From: Paracamarosporium sp. OC-R06-R3
Taxonomy: Eukaryota; Ascomycota; Dothideomycetes; Pleosporales; Didymosphaeriaceae
Direction: 5' to 3'
Assembly: GCA_019828545.1 (NCBI GenBank)
Contig: JACVRA010000189.1
Span: 224,010 to 288,009, forward strand
DNA length: 64,000 bases
In this document: piece by piece, positions 1-11,496 of the stretch
How positions within the stretch are numbered: the first letter of the stretch is position 1
Layout: each line of letters opens with the position of its first letter
Notes under the pieces: generated by a model
Databases searched by the model: none
What the model saw: the letters and a program-made list of their open reading frames with translations, nothing else
Told to the model about the DNA's origin: nothing
Made by a program: the position numbers and the translations under genes

Positions 1-871
1 AGATGCGACCATTGACATATTACTGCGAGATGAAGTAATCGGCGATCGTATCGGCTGTTCCTACTAGAAGAATGTGCACACTATCTAACATTGAGTGCGC
101 ACATTGAGGAAGCTCATCTACTGCACTCTGTGTCCCCAAGACGATAGTCATACTCCGCGCTGCCTTGTGCTGACAAGCTTTCCCAAGCAGCTTTAATGGG
201 ACGGATTATAGCCTTGCAAACAGTCTGGGGATGCGGCGTTTCATCAGCCTCCGTCCGAGGCAGGCAAGAAATCCCGGGTTGTTCTTGCTTCAGGCTACAC
301 GAGCCGAGCCGCCAATTCTCCCTCCATCAACGTGACCTCCATTTCTCCACCTTTTCACCGTTGCCCTCACTTCTCCACCAAATGCTGCTAATTATATGCA
401 GAGATCGCTTGAAGCACATCAGTGTAGATCAGTCTCGTTGCAAATTGCTTACTTTAGAGAAGCCGCGAGGCAAGTTGCTGCCAAGCAACGCCGAAACATG
501 CACGCCTCCAAAGCCTCATATCGCGACACCGTCCGTGTGCCACAATTGGAACATCAAACCAATACCACCAACAGCGGCTAGCAGCCGCACAATGTCAAGC
601 TCAATGAAGAGTAGTAAGAGTTTGCATCGTCGGCACGGTGTGCCTTGGCCCCTAGGCGTTGTTTGACCCACGGCATACGCATGGCTACATAGCATCCGAC
701 TTCTCCACATCTCTTCTCTCGTCACTACCATTCTGTCCTCTCGCTGTCCACTTTGCGGTCTTGTGCCGTCTTTTCGATTCTCCTCGGCCGGCCCGCTTTC
801 TATTCTATCCGCTTCTTGTTCTTAATTTTTATTTCTTGTGCTGTACACTGTTTTGAATTTGGACCAGCAGG
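1..871. other. Intergenic, upstream of the first gene
   Basis: No supportable gene. Open frames here lack a recognisable product and overlap on both strands. The last 180 bases are strongly pyrimidine-rich on the + strand, as is common just upstream of fungal start codons, so this end is probably the promoter and 5' leader of the gene starting at 872. Confidence 0.5.
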
Positions 872-2049
872 ATGTATAGGTTGGCTTTCGCATCGTTGAT
901 CGCTCTCGCGGCATGTGCGCCGCAGAGGGGAGGAAGACAGCGGGCCACGGCTCAGCAACAGGCTGCTCAGATTCCTCAGGGTATCTCGCAAGCCGCTGAT
1001 GGCTCCATGATTCTGGATGCCACAGTCAATGTCAACCAACTGCCCATCAGATTCAAGATTGCGGCTCCAGCAGATCAATTTACAGCCGCGAGTGGTGTAC
1101 CCGGTGCAGCGGCTGCGAGCGGTGCTAATGGTACCATGGGTATGTTGATTTCCTGCCTTCTCACTGAGGTCGTTGCTGATGTGTACATGTAGGCGTGAAC
1201 GTCCTCCTCCACGGTGACGGCGGCCAGTCCTTCTTCGACTTTCCCAACCAAAATGTGCAAGCCAATACCATGGGTGTCGCACTGCTTGCACCCGACCCAA
1301 ACCTCTTCTGGGGCGGTGGCTCCGGTCTCCAGCGGACTGACGGCGTTGAGCATGCGCAGGCCGTAAACGACTTTGTGCAGACCATGATGCCGCAGCTCGT
1401 CGCCTTCGACGCTAACAACGTCAAGTTTACGGGCGTGTCAGGTGGCTCGCTGCTCATGTCAGGCTTTTTCATCCCAGCGCAAATGCAGAACTTCGCCAAT
1501 AGCGCTGTGGAGCTAAACTGCGGTGCCATGCCGCCGCAGGTCGACTTTGCAAATGCAGATGCGGTAATGAGCACCCTGAGGATTCATTACCAGAGTACTC
1601 AGAGCGAGCTACAGCTCCTGCAAGACTCTATCCCACAGGCTGTTGCTTCGTATGAGCAGCTTGCTGCTGACGCGGGCCTCTCAGCCAATCAAATCAACGC
1701 GCTTCAGACGGTGGACAACACACCTCAGGGCGGACACTGCGAGTTCGACGGACAGGACTTCGTGAGTGGCGTGCAGACTATGCTGACGAGCTACTCGAAT
1801 GTTGTGCAGGGCGGGAACGGTGTGGTTACCGGATTAGGTGCGCCGAGCGATGGGAATGTACTGACTGGCGTGGTCGGCAACGAGAACCTTCAATTCGTCG
1901 GTGGTAGGAAGAGGAGCGAGGGAGCGGAGGAGATGGTGGTCAAGCGATGGACAGAAAGGTCGACTGTCAAGAAGCATAAGAGGCAGGATGTGGTTGTTGA
2001 AGAAGAGGGTGTGGCCATGTTGGCTTGCGATCGCATCACATGCAACTAA
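872..2049 (+). CDS. Secreted alpha/beta-hydrolase-like protein
   Basis: Two exons, 872-1139 and 1193-2049, split by a 53-nt GT-AG intron; the join restores one frame of 374 residues. The N-terminus is a signal peptide (hydrophobic run to about residue 16), so the product is probably secreted. After the intron come an HGDGG segment (about 96-100), which looks like an oxyanion-hole loop, and GVSGGS (170-175), which fits a nucleophile elbow with Ser172 as the candidate catalytic serine. These features suggest a serine hydrolase of the alpha/beta fold, perhaps esterase or depolymerase-like. I cannot assign a substrate. The C-terminal 60 residues are charged and contain two KR/RR processing-like sites. 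The start is the first ATG before the signal peptide. Confidence 0.75.
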
Positions 2050-2372
2050 GGGTATTGCCCGAGGAAAGATGTTGAGAAAAGGTCTTGGTAGTTGAGGTTA
2101 AGTTCAGATGGACGAGCATGATGTGTGTCTGATGTTGCGCGTGAATTCGCTGCCACAGGTAGAGCATATGTGAACCCGAGTGCCACTTGCGTGAGCCTCC
2201 TGTGCGAGTAATCTTTAACCAATGCAACAAATGTGCATCCAACCTTTGATCATAGGAGTTCCTCTATTTGCTGAGATCCTTCCGATCTCTCATGTCATAA
2301 AAGTCATACGTCTTCTCAGTCATAACCCTCGATGTAGGGGGCGTGCCTCTGCGCACGCGAATACATCTTCCC

Positions 2373-3233
2373 TCACAACCCAATGCCCAACTTTTGCAGC
2401 ATCCCACCCAAATCCGTATCCACGATCTTATCCCATCCCCGCTCAGGACCCCAACCCACCTCCTTCCTCCCCATCCTCGTCTCTTCCACAAGCGCCCTCA
2501 TCAATGGACTACTCCTCGAAATCCCGGGATACGCATCAAACTCGACCTTCTGCAACCGCTGCAACTCGCCAAACAAACACCCCAAAAGCCCCACGCTGAA
2601 CACGGTAAAAAACTGCTCCGCCGCCCCACACTCCTCATTCCGGAACCCCTCAAAGCTCGGATGCGACGCGGGATCCAGCTCGACGAAGACCTTCAGCAAG
2701 CGCACATTCACCGCAGCATCGAGCTTGAGCCGCTGATCCACGACCCAGCCCTTCGGCGGCTTGTTGAAGCCCGGCCCAAGACGCAGTTCTAGGCTGCGCA
2801 TGTGCGCGATGTAGTGCGGGGGCAGCCGCGTCAAGAGCTGCTTCTTCGTGTGGAAGAAGCGCCCGTTTATGGCGAAGATGCGGAACGTGTTCTGTGCGTA
2901 GAAGACATGGCTTGCTTCTGCGTGCATGCGGCGGGAGACGAAGAAGAGGCGGAGCGAGGGGAGCAGCGTGCGCGTGTTGGCCGGGTCGAGGTCGATTGTT
3001 TTGTCGCGGACGAGGAGGAGCTCGAGGATGCGGACGCGGAGCTCCGAGGGGAGGTCGAAGAAGCGGAAGGGTTGGGCGGGTTTGGGGGGCTCGATGTCGG
3101 AGTTGGAGTCGGAGGCGTGCGCGGAGAGGTCCAGCGTGTCGAGCTGGGCGACGAGCGCGTCGATGTCTTTTGTTTTGTAGCGGATTGCGCCCGAGGTGAC
3201 TGGCACCGTGCGGGCTTTCTTGTTCCGGGCCAT
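2373..3233 (-). CDS. F-box-like protein
   Basis: A single-exon gene of 286 residues. An F-box-like segment with the pattern FFDLPSELRVRILELLL lies at about residues 58-74. It is preceded by a basic N-terminus and followed by the loosely conserved helical region (RLFFVSRRMHAEA, then FYAQNTF) seen in a very large family of fungal F-box-like proteins. Such proteins can bind Skp1 and recruit targets to SCF ubiquitin ligases, but many members of this group have no tested function, so the role is inferred. The family F-box is usually followed by a short substrate-facing domain, as here. It is transcribed towards the hydrolase gene; the two stop codons are 323 bp apart. Confidence 0.75.
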   Translation of the reverse strand: MARNKKARTVPVTSGAIRYKTKDIDALVAQLDTLDLSAHASDSNSDIEPPKPAQPFRFFDLPSELRVRILELLLVRDKTIDLDPANTRTLLPSLRLFFVSRRMHAEASHVFYAQNTFRIFAINGRFFHTKKQLLTRLPPHYIAHMRSLELRLGPGFNKPPKGWVVDQRLKLDAAVNVRLLKVFVELDPASHPSFEGFRNEECGAAEQFFTVFSVGLLGCLFGELQRLQKVEFDAYPGISRSSPLMRALVEETRMGRKEVGWGPERGWDKIVDTDLGGMLQKLGIGL

Positions 3234-4668
3234 TGTGGAGGCGTGCGTGGTGGTGAAGTATATATTGGAGCGGGGAATGGTGGCACTCTAAAGCGCGCAG
3301 TTGCGACGCTTTAGAGGCGTTTATGCATCCATCGTGCTAGTTGTGTATTCGAAAAGACAACACAGAACAGCGCCGTCGTGGTTAGGTTGGGAGAAAGAAG
3401 AAGAAGTAAGACAGTAAGTGACAATAGACTATTCCACCGTCGCAGCACACGATCGCCACTCGGCAGGGTCCGACGTCGCTGAGCGCCCGCGCTGTGTTCC
3501 TGACTAACGGCTGACTCACCCATTTTTTCTCCAATAAAACTCTGCCGCTGCCCGTCCCCTTTCCGCTCCTCAGAAAGTTGCACCCAGGATAATTTGACTG
3601 CAGTTCGTCCTTGTATCGGGCTGTGGTTGTATTAGCTGGGGAGACCAAACATCGATGCTCCCAAGAACCGCCGAGCTTAATGTCAATAGATTGAACGGTT
3701 CCGTGGTGTCGAGACATTCTGTACTTTTTTCTTAGGCAACTTTTTTAGGGCTGCGCAGTCGCCCAGTCTCCTCTGACCATATTCTGAACTCTTGGTATAC
3801 TTATGTCGAGCCTGACATTCACATGCTGATGTGCTTGTCTGGTTCAACGTCGTGTACCTAGCTTCGTTGCTTTGAACAATCTTGGGCCGCACTCGCTCTC
3901 ATATCACGGTCACTTCTATCCGTCCTCACTATCTATACATGCGCTATTCAGTGCAGTCTTCAATGTAGACTGCTTTCCTTAAGGTGCGGTAGGAAATAGA
4001 AATCTCAACGCGAGCCTTCAACCCTGTACTTCAACTTTTCGTTCTCGTTTCGTTTTCAGGAAAAAACTAGGTTCAACATCAGGACCACAATCAGTCATAT
4101 TACGGCTCAGACCACCAATTTCACCTGAATGAGAACGTAGAAAGCAGACCTACAATAAGGCAGAATGTGAAAGTAAATCCATAGGTTCATGACCGACAGA
4201 AAATACGACACAGCTCGCTTCCAGTACGGCACTTGCCGTCTCCGCTGAAACCAGCGCACCACCAACTCTCCCGTCCCCGACCTATATGATCTCCACTCTT
4301 AGCCTTCCACTCCCATGAACGGTGTCTTGGCCACTTGGCAGGCTGGAGCATATTCAGCCCTGTCTGTATCCAGCCATACTGATTGGGTGTGCCATCTCAG
4401 CTGGCCCCGTCCAGAACCGCGTATCTGCGAGCCACAGCAGCGTAAGAGACGGCGATGGGTTCGACCGCGAAACACTGATCGAGTAGCCGTGTGGTTGCTT
4501 CTGCAAAGATAGAAGCACACGAGCTGGACTGGACTGGGCGGCTCTGGTACCAGCCACACTGGCTTGAGCCTGGGATGCCATTTACACAGGGTGGCCTCCC
4601 TCTCGCGAGGTGTGCGTCCCGGCGATGATCGGGCCTCTTTTCAGCATCCAAAGTGTACCTGAGACATC
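3234..4668. other. Intergenic, 1.4 kb between divergent genes
   Basis: No gene I can support. The open frames on both strands (for example 3382-3717 minus, 4299-4559 minus and 4315-4512 plus) overlap one another and resemble no family. The block separates the divergent F-box and CFEM-like genes and presumably holds both promoters. Confidence 0.5.
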
Positions 4669-5497
4669 ATGTATTCCATAGTTTTGGCCATAATTCTTTT
4701 CGCGGTTCTTTGCACGACCCAAGCAGACGACCCAGCTACACTCTCAGCGTCCATCAAGTTGGACAAGAACTACTCCCTCCTACCAGCCTGCATCAACCAA
4801 TGCGTCTGGGACAGTCCGTACCTTCCACCCATCCCATGTAACCACTCAAACTCACCCTCCCAGTCGGCGACAACGACACTCCAGACATAGGCGGTGACAT
4901 CGCCATCCACCTCTCGTGCTCCGCGCCCTGGATAAACGGGTGCTACTGCCGTCCGCAATCCGCGACAGTAGCTCATGCCTTCATCTCAAGCTGCGCGACA
5001 TATCTCTGCTCCACGCCGCAGCAGTCGGATATCGAAGCCGGGACGAGCGTGTACGCGAGCTATTGCAGCCAGGCGCTGGGAGCCGCGTATACGCCTGAGG
5101 GCGTGGAACAGGCGCCTTCTACCCCAACCGCTGGGACTGGACTAACAAGTAAGCTATTCCATGTAGAAAGACTGTTGAAAATATCTTGTGACCGTAATCA
5201 CCAGGCGCCAGTGCTGCACCAGCGACGTCCCGCCCTACATCCAGCATCCCTAAGCAGACGTCCTCCACCACAGCTTCTTCTCAACCATCTTTCTCGGATC
5301 TTGCCAGTGGGCAAGCCGAGAAGCCCAGCGACGAAAAGATCGCGGGGCTCTCGAAGGGCGCGTTCATCGGCGTCGTGGTATCTGCAAGTTGCTCTGTGCT
5401 TGGGCTTATGTTTGGCATCTGGTTCAAGTTCCACAAGCATCGTGAGCAGATGAAGCTTGCGCGGGAGAACCCTCATATGACGTTTGCGCACAAGTAG
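4669..5497 (+). CDS. CFEM-like cysteine-rich membrane protein
   Basis: A signal peptide (about residues 1-19) leads into LPACINQC, then WINGCYCRP and further cysteines up to VYASYC. This cysteine layout is that of CFEM-like extracellular domains, which in some members bind haem or act as surface receptors. A 56-nt intron (5149-5204) follows. The last exon encodes a Ser/Thr/Pro-rich linker, one transmembrane helix (starting GAFIGVVVSA) and a short basic cytosolic tail ending MTFAHK. One problem: the frame that begins at 4669 must switch between 4838 and 4863. Removing a GT-AG segment of only 26 nt would restore it, which is shorter than known spliceosomal introns in these fungi; otherwise a one-base-class indel is present. 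The gene may therefore be frameshifted or carry a sequencing error. Confidence 0.65.
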
Positions 5498-6346
5498 GTT
5501 AGGTGATGGACTGGATAGTTTTACGAGAAGGATCAAGGTTTGCTGTTGGAGCGGTGGTGTATCGTAAGGGATGATAACGAACTTGTAGCGTTTTGTACTT
5601 GGTTGGTTCATGGATTTTGTGAGCTTTGGTTCCTTCATATCGCAGCACTGGTGGTACTTCCTGTTGTTGAATCAACACACTGCGTAAATTCCTTAAATGT
5701 ACACCTTGTCTAACCTTCTCGACCTTTCCATACTCTACCCTCAACACCACACTCACCCATTCTACCCAACTGCCTCACACTATCTATCGTATTTCCAATG
5801 CCTCATACCTTTCCACCCTTTATCTAAACACCAAACCTGTATGCAGATTTAGTCTCGATTTTAGTTATATTGGAATTAAGAGTAAGCTTAGCCAATAAAA
5901 AAAAACCTAACCTACGATTATCATATAAAGAGGAATAAAACAAAGAGTTGATGCACCACTCGATCACTCATAGTCCTCAAAAAAAGGAAAAAAAAAGGAC
6001 ATGTGTATCTACAGCCAAAGACGCAACACCACATCCACACAGACTGCAAAAACTTTTAGACATTTTTCTTTCTTCGTAAATCATTATATTATGCCAACAT
6101 CAACTAAGATGAAAACGCCTGTTATCCTCAATGCTATGCTGCCTGCGCGCCTGTCATACGATGCAAATCATATATGCGCGTAACATGCCGCGCGAAGAAC
6201 GTTTATATATACATCCCACTCGTCCATCCATCTTGAATATCCATCAGTACAACACCCAAATGCAATGCAGTCTTCTAACCTCCCTGTGTAATCCCAACGC
6301 AAAAAATGCATATCCCACACCACACATACCCTCCCAGAGTCCTCAC
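5498..6346. other. Intergenic between convergent genes
   Basis: No gene seen. The stretch is A/T-rich with A-runs (around 5895 and 5980), consistent with 3' ends and poly(A) signals of the CFEM-like gene and of RAD5, whose stop codon begins the next feature. Confidence 0.5.
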
Positions 6347-9300
6347 TCAACTCAACAATTCCTTGATATCCTCAATCCGCTGCGTCTTCTTCTCCTCATC
6401 ACTCATCATTCCAAGCGAACTAGCAATGAACTTCTTCCGCTCCTGAATCCTCAGCATCTTCTCTTCTATACTCCCATTAACGACGAACCGCGTGACCTTG
6501 ACTTCCGCATCCTGTCCCATGCGGTGCACGCGGTCGATAGCTTGGGCTTCGACGGCGAAACTCCACCATGGATCCATCATGAAGACGCGCTTGGCGCAGG
6601 TGAGGTTGAGGCCTACACCGCCGGCCCGAAGACTGAGGAGAAGGACGTAGGGTTTGGGGGAGGTGGTGAATTCTGCGAGGGTGGTTGCTCGGAGCTTTTG
6701 GTTCATGGAGCCGTCGAAGCGGAGGAAAGGGATGTGGTCGCGTGTGAGCGCGGGCTCGATCAGGTCGAGGAACGAGGTGAATTGGCTGAAGACGACGCTC
6801 TTCATGCCCTTGTCCTGTTTTCGGAGGCCCTTCAAATGTGTAAGGAGGGCCTGAGTTTTCGCACTTCCAGTTAGCCCGATTCTTCTCAGAGATACCCTCG
6901 GAGTCTGCGTTGCAGCAGGACCATCTTCATCCGGAACGTGCTCGTGGCGGACGACTTCGAAAACATCACGCGCACTAATCGGCTCGCGGCAATTAAAGCA
7001 ACGGGGTAGGTCGCCCTTATCGCGCTGATGATTGATGTAGTTCACTAAGCACTCTTTGCACGCGGAGTGCCAGCACCCGGTAACGGCTTGATCGTTCATA
7101 GGCTCCTCCGAGCAGATGGGACACTCCGCGTCGGCTTCGTCCTGGATTTGCTTGAGTACATTAGCGCCAAACCTATTGACATCTTGATCTCCTTCGCTAG
7201 TAAAGCGCTCAATGAGGCTGTCGAGGTCCATGTCGTCGGCCAGACCATTTGCGAGGTCTGATGCTAGCGCAGCGTCTTCCTCATCAGCAACAAGATTTGC
7301 GCTCCGCGTGAGGACGGGGTGGCAGCATGATTGCCGCAACCGCAGGATCTGCGCGAAGATGGTTGTATATGATTTAAGGAGTGTGCCTTTCTCTGCGTTG
7401 GCATTGAACACGGATCGCGCGCGTAAGTAGATGTGGTCGTATACATTTCGCTCGTCTTCCGAGAGCTCGATCTTCTCCACATCGATTGTCCGCGGAGGAA
7501 GTGGCACAAGGGCTTCACCACTTGGGGTCTTCATATCTTTTGTACGCCGGAGGACGAGCGGCTCCAAGACTGTCTGCACGACGTCGAGCGCGCGAATGAA
7601 TTCTCCCGACTCAAATGGGACGGTGATGAAGGTCTTCCAGAAAGAAAAGTTGGCCCATGGTTCCACCTTCAGGAAGCGGACCAAGCTGAAGAGATCTTCC
7701 AGGCGGTTGACGATAGGTGTGCCTGTAAGGACCCACCGGTGCTTTGCGCTTAATTCATAGCAGGCTTTTGCTGTTTTCGACTGTCGGTTCTTAATGTAAT
7801 GAGCCTCGTCGAGGATGATGCGGAAGTATTCGAGCGAGAATATGCCGCCATGAGAGCCGCTGTTGCCATCTTGCTTCACCACTTGACCGTACTCAGCTAA
7901 GACTACGCCGTAACTCGTGATGATGACATTAGGAGCATTCGCACCATTTGATGCAGAGCAAAGCTTCTGGAGGTTGACTGCTTTTTCGGAGCCATAATAG
8001 AGCATGACCTTCAGCGTTCCGTCTTTTGAAGCCTTTTCAGCCTCACTCTGCCATTGTGCCAGCAGTGACATAGGTGCAATTACTAGCGTGGTGTATGGCG
8101 CAGGCTCGACGGTGGCGCTGTTCTTTAGTAGTTGTGGTAGGCTCCTGGGTACCGAAGGGTCATTTTTGATGACCTCATTTCGATGAGTGTGGATTAAGCT
8201 CAGCATCTCGATCGTCTTCCCAAGACCCATTTCTGTTGCATGTTAGCTCCCCTATATGTATAGGATATGGACAGGTACGTACCGTCGGCCAAAATACCTC
8301 CTAAGCAATTTTGCTCCTGTTTCGGGAATTCTAGCGAGAGTTGACCAGAATAAGGGTTCACGTAGAACATGTTCTGACCCTCTATGACAGGCACCGCTTG
8401 GTTGTCTGCATTCTGCGTCGGCCACTCGTATTCCTCCCACAGCGGGTGCATTGATTCATCCTTGTCGTTACGAGCCTCGTCCCTCTCTTTCCCAACCATC
8501 CAATGGAGAGCTTGCTTCTGGTACTTGCGAAGACTCATAACAAAAGAATCCGCAGGATCCATTTCCGGAGTATCGAAGTCGAACGATTGGGCCTTCTTAT
8601 ACAGCGAATCTAGCTGATCTTGCTCAAGCTCTTCTCCCTCTTCGGCTTCCTCTGAAGGTGGAGACGAGCCAGGTTCGGCTGGGTTGGTGTTCTTTGGTTT
8701 CGCCTTCTGGTTGTTCTCATCTCTTTCTGCAGCCTGCAACAGGCCCTGTCGCTTATGCTTCTCTGTGGTCGCATTCTGGCGAGTCGGGCTCAAATTGATT
8801 GCCTCGAAAAGCTTCACTAGTCCAACCTGTCGTAGCCGCAGATCCCGTTCATCGGAACTCTCCTTCTCTTCGAACAGATTGACTTCGCGGTTGTTGTCGG
8901 GTTTGACGAACTTCCTGCTGTCAAATGCGCTGCGTAAAAAGAAAGCGCGTAGCTGTAAGAAGACGTTGTCGCCCGTCTTAATCCTGTCGGGTGTGTATAC
9001 AACTGTGCCTTGGAACGTGCAGATGCTTTGGTCTATCAATGTCGATATCCAAACAGCAGACTCATTCTCCAGCCGGCCTACTTCCTCACCACGGCTGTTG
9101 GTAAAGCGAACAACAATATCCATTTTCTTGAGGTTCACCACCCGCTTGATACCTTTGCCCTGTTTCGGCTGTGCCTTCTGCCTCTCTATGCTCACTTTCT
9201 CCTCATGCTTTAGCATACCACTCCCACTCTTTGTAGCCCAACCGACCACTCCAAACGAACCGACATATCGCTTGCCAGGCATCTGCTTGAGTATCTGCGC

Positions 9301-9808
9301 GATAGGAGTAGAAGAGCCTGATTTAGGCGTAGAGGCATTGGAGACTTCGGAGTCATTTCGTCTGAGAGCGCTCGCGAGGGTTTGTTGCACGGCTGGTACA
9401 ACCAGAGAAGGGTGAGACGGTGCAGAGTCCCAGGAGCCATCAAGATATAGATTGATTGCTACACAGCGTCAGTTGAAGCGGATTTCCCAACTGAGTATAC
9501 ATACCGCGCTGCACATCGCCGCCACTGACATCCTTCAACTTGAGTAGCGTTGCATGCGGCAATTCTCCCACCACAGCCTGCAACATCTCGGCGTCGAACC
9601 CTGAAAGAAGTTCCTCATTTTCCACGCCATGATTGACCGGTATGTCAGGCAGACTGGGGTTGCTGTCAAAGGAATCGTTCAACTTGGAGGGCGAGGCGAT
9701 GGAGGCAGGCGATGCGGGGCGAACGGGCGGGACCTGTACGGGCGAGGACTCGTCCTGGAAGAACCTACGCTTCTTGTGCGGGCGCTCATCGGGGTGTGGT
9801 GATTCCAT
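6347..9808 (-). CDS. rad5: DNA repair protein RAD5 (HIRAN-SNF2-RING)
   Basis: Three exons (9505-9808, 8283-9458, 6347-8232) give 1121 residues, the usual RAD5 length. In order: a basic KKRRFF segment near the N-terminus, a UBA-like end with GDVQ and LYLDGSWD across intron 1, a HIRAN domain starting at KRYVGSFG, the SNF2 ATPase with GGILADEMGLGKT rebuilt across intron 2 (Walker A), a DEAH box (LDEAHYIKN), a C3HC4 RING beginning CPIC and ending CFNC, and the helicase C domain with RVHRMGQ. In yeast RAD5 extends ubiquitin chains on PCNA at stalled forks and remodels forks; the same nuclear role is inferred. I chose the ATG at 9808, giving the family N-terminus MESPHP, over an upstream in-frame ATG at 9925. 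Divergent from the next gene, 277 bp apart. Confidence 0.95.
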
Positions 9809-10085
9809 GAGCGTCGTGGAAGCGAATGTGCGGGGCGGTAACTTTTGTCGTGTAGCCGTCGCGTCCACTGCGAGACGCGCTTTCACGGTCGCGCCGGCCA
9901 ATGACGATCGACATGAAAGCGTCATGCACTAGCCGACCTTCACTCGGAACTTTTTGTCGCCGCCACATCTCGAGTGCAACCAGCTCGAATCGCGCAGTCA
10001 TTGTATTATAATTTCTTTGCCCTCAAAGTTTTAATGGCGCCTTGAAATCAGCTTGTGTACAATTCCCCTCCCTCGCATCTCTCCA

Positions 10086-11289
10086 ATGCGCCCGTCACAG
10101 CTCCCTGCAGCTTCCGTCCGGCGCATACCCGCTGCAAGAGCAACGCACAGAAGATGCATTCACCAGTCGCAATGCTTCACCACTTCAGCAAGCAAACCGT
10201 CGGCTGAAGAGGTCGCAAAAGCACGAGCATACTGCGCAAACCTCATCAGGTATCGTCCCAACGCTCTTCTACCGTTTCACACCAACCTAATCATCCCATA
10301 GAACCTACGATGCACCCTCTCACGTCCTACAAACCTTTATCCCTTCCTCCGCCCGCGATGCCTACCTCGCCATTCGCGCTTTCAACGTCGATGTCGCCCG
10401 CGTGGCCGACACTACATCCACACCTACAATTGGCATGATGCGCATGCAATTCTGGCGGGACACTATCACCAAGTCCCTGGCCGGCACGCCTCCGAAAGAG
10501 CCTGTAGCAATACTTTTGGCAAAAGCCGCCGAAGACCTGCAAGAGCGCTCGGGCGGCAAGGCAAAGCTGTCTAAGAACTGGTTCCACCGCATCATCAACA
10601 CGAGAGAGCAATACTTGGGCAACCCGCCATACCCCTCGTTAGCGAGTCTGGAGAGCTATGCAGAGAATACGTATTCGACGTTGATGTACCTGACGTTGTC
10701 GGCTCTCCCTCAAGCATCTCTTACAACGGACCACATCGCATCGCATATCGGAAAAGCCGTGGGTATTGCTGCGGTACTAAGGGGAATACCGTTCATTGCG
10801 TTTCCTCCGCAACAGCCGCTCAGTACCAGCGGCGGCATAACCGGGGCCCTAAGCCCCACTCAAGGTGCTGTTCTTTTACCCCTAGATGTCATGGCTGAGG
10901 CCGGCGTGAAAGAGGAAGAGGTATTCAGGGAGGGTGCCGCCGCACATGGACTCCGCGACGCTGTATTCACTGTTGCTACGCGCGCGAACGACCACCTCAT
11001 TACAGCGCGGGACATGCTGTCCAAATTGCGTTCTGAGGGCACCGTGGGGCACGATTTCGAGCACCAAGACGATGCAGAACGACAATATTCCCCCCAAGAA
11101 AGCGGAGCAGAGAAGCAGCTCGCGGAGGTCGAGCAAGCATTCGGCGTCTTCATGCCCGCCATATCGACACAGTCATGGCTCGACCGCCTCCAAAAGTCAG
11201 ACTTCGACCTCTTCGACCCCGAGCTACGAAAGGTAGATTGGAAGTTGCCGTGGAAAGCATATTGGGCGTATAGTAGACGAAAGCTGTGA
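10086..11289 (+). CDS. Complex I assembly factor, NDUFAF6-like (phytoene synthase fold)
   Basis: Two exons (10086-10249 and 10302-11289) give 383 residues. The N-terminus is rich in Arg, Ser and Ala with few acidic residues, as expected of a mitochondrial presequence. The body is a squalene/phytoene-synthase-like fold: AYCANLIR, YDAPSHVLQTF, then AIRAFNVDVARV and QFWRDTI. The Asp-rich prenyl-diphosphate motifs of true synthases are not obvious, which fits the mitochondrial NDUFAF6 branch, whose members are needed to assemble respiratory complex I. The start is the ATG that places the presequence first; no other ATG lies upstream in frame. It shares a 277-bp divergent promoter with RAD5. Confidence 0.85.
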
Positions 11290-11496
11290 TACCATCTGTA
11301 CAATTAAATGATACCCCTCCACCATCTTCTTTCTGTATCCTCGAGTCTTCTCATATCTTACATATCTCATCGTCCAAAAAAAAAAACTTCTATCATACAT
11401 AAAGTAACAATGACCAAGCTAGAGTCAACTCACAACCCTATCCCAGCTCAAAAACACACAAGTTAAACCCCCTCAAGCCCTACCCCGCCATACCTC

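Noticed and set aside
9809..9925. Upstream ATG at 9925 as the RAD5 start
   Set aside because: The added 39 residues do not resemble the family, while the ATG at 9808 gives the familiar acidic-then-basic N-terminus.
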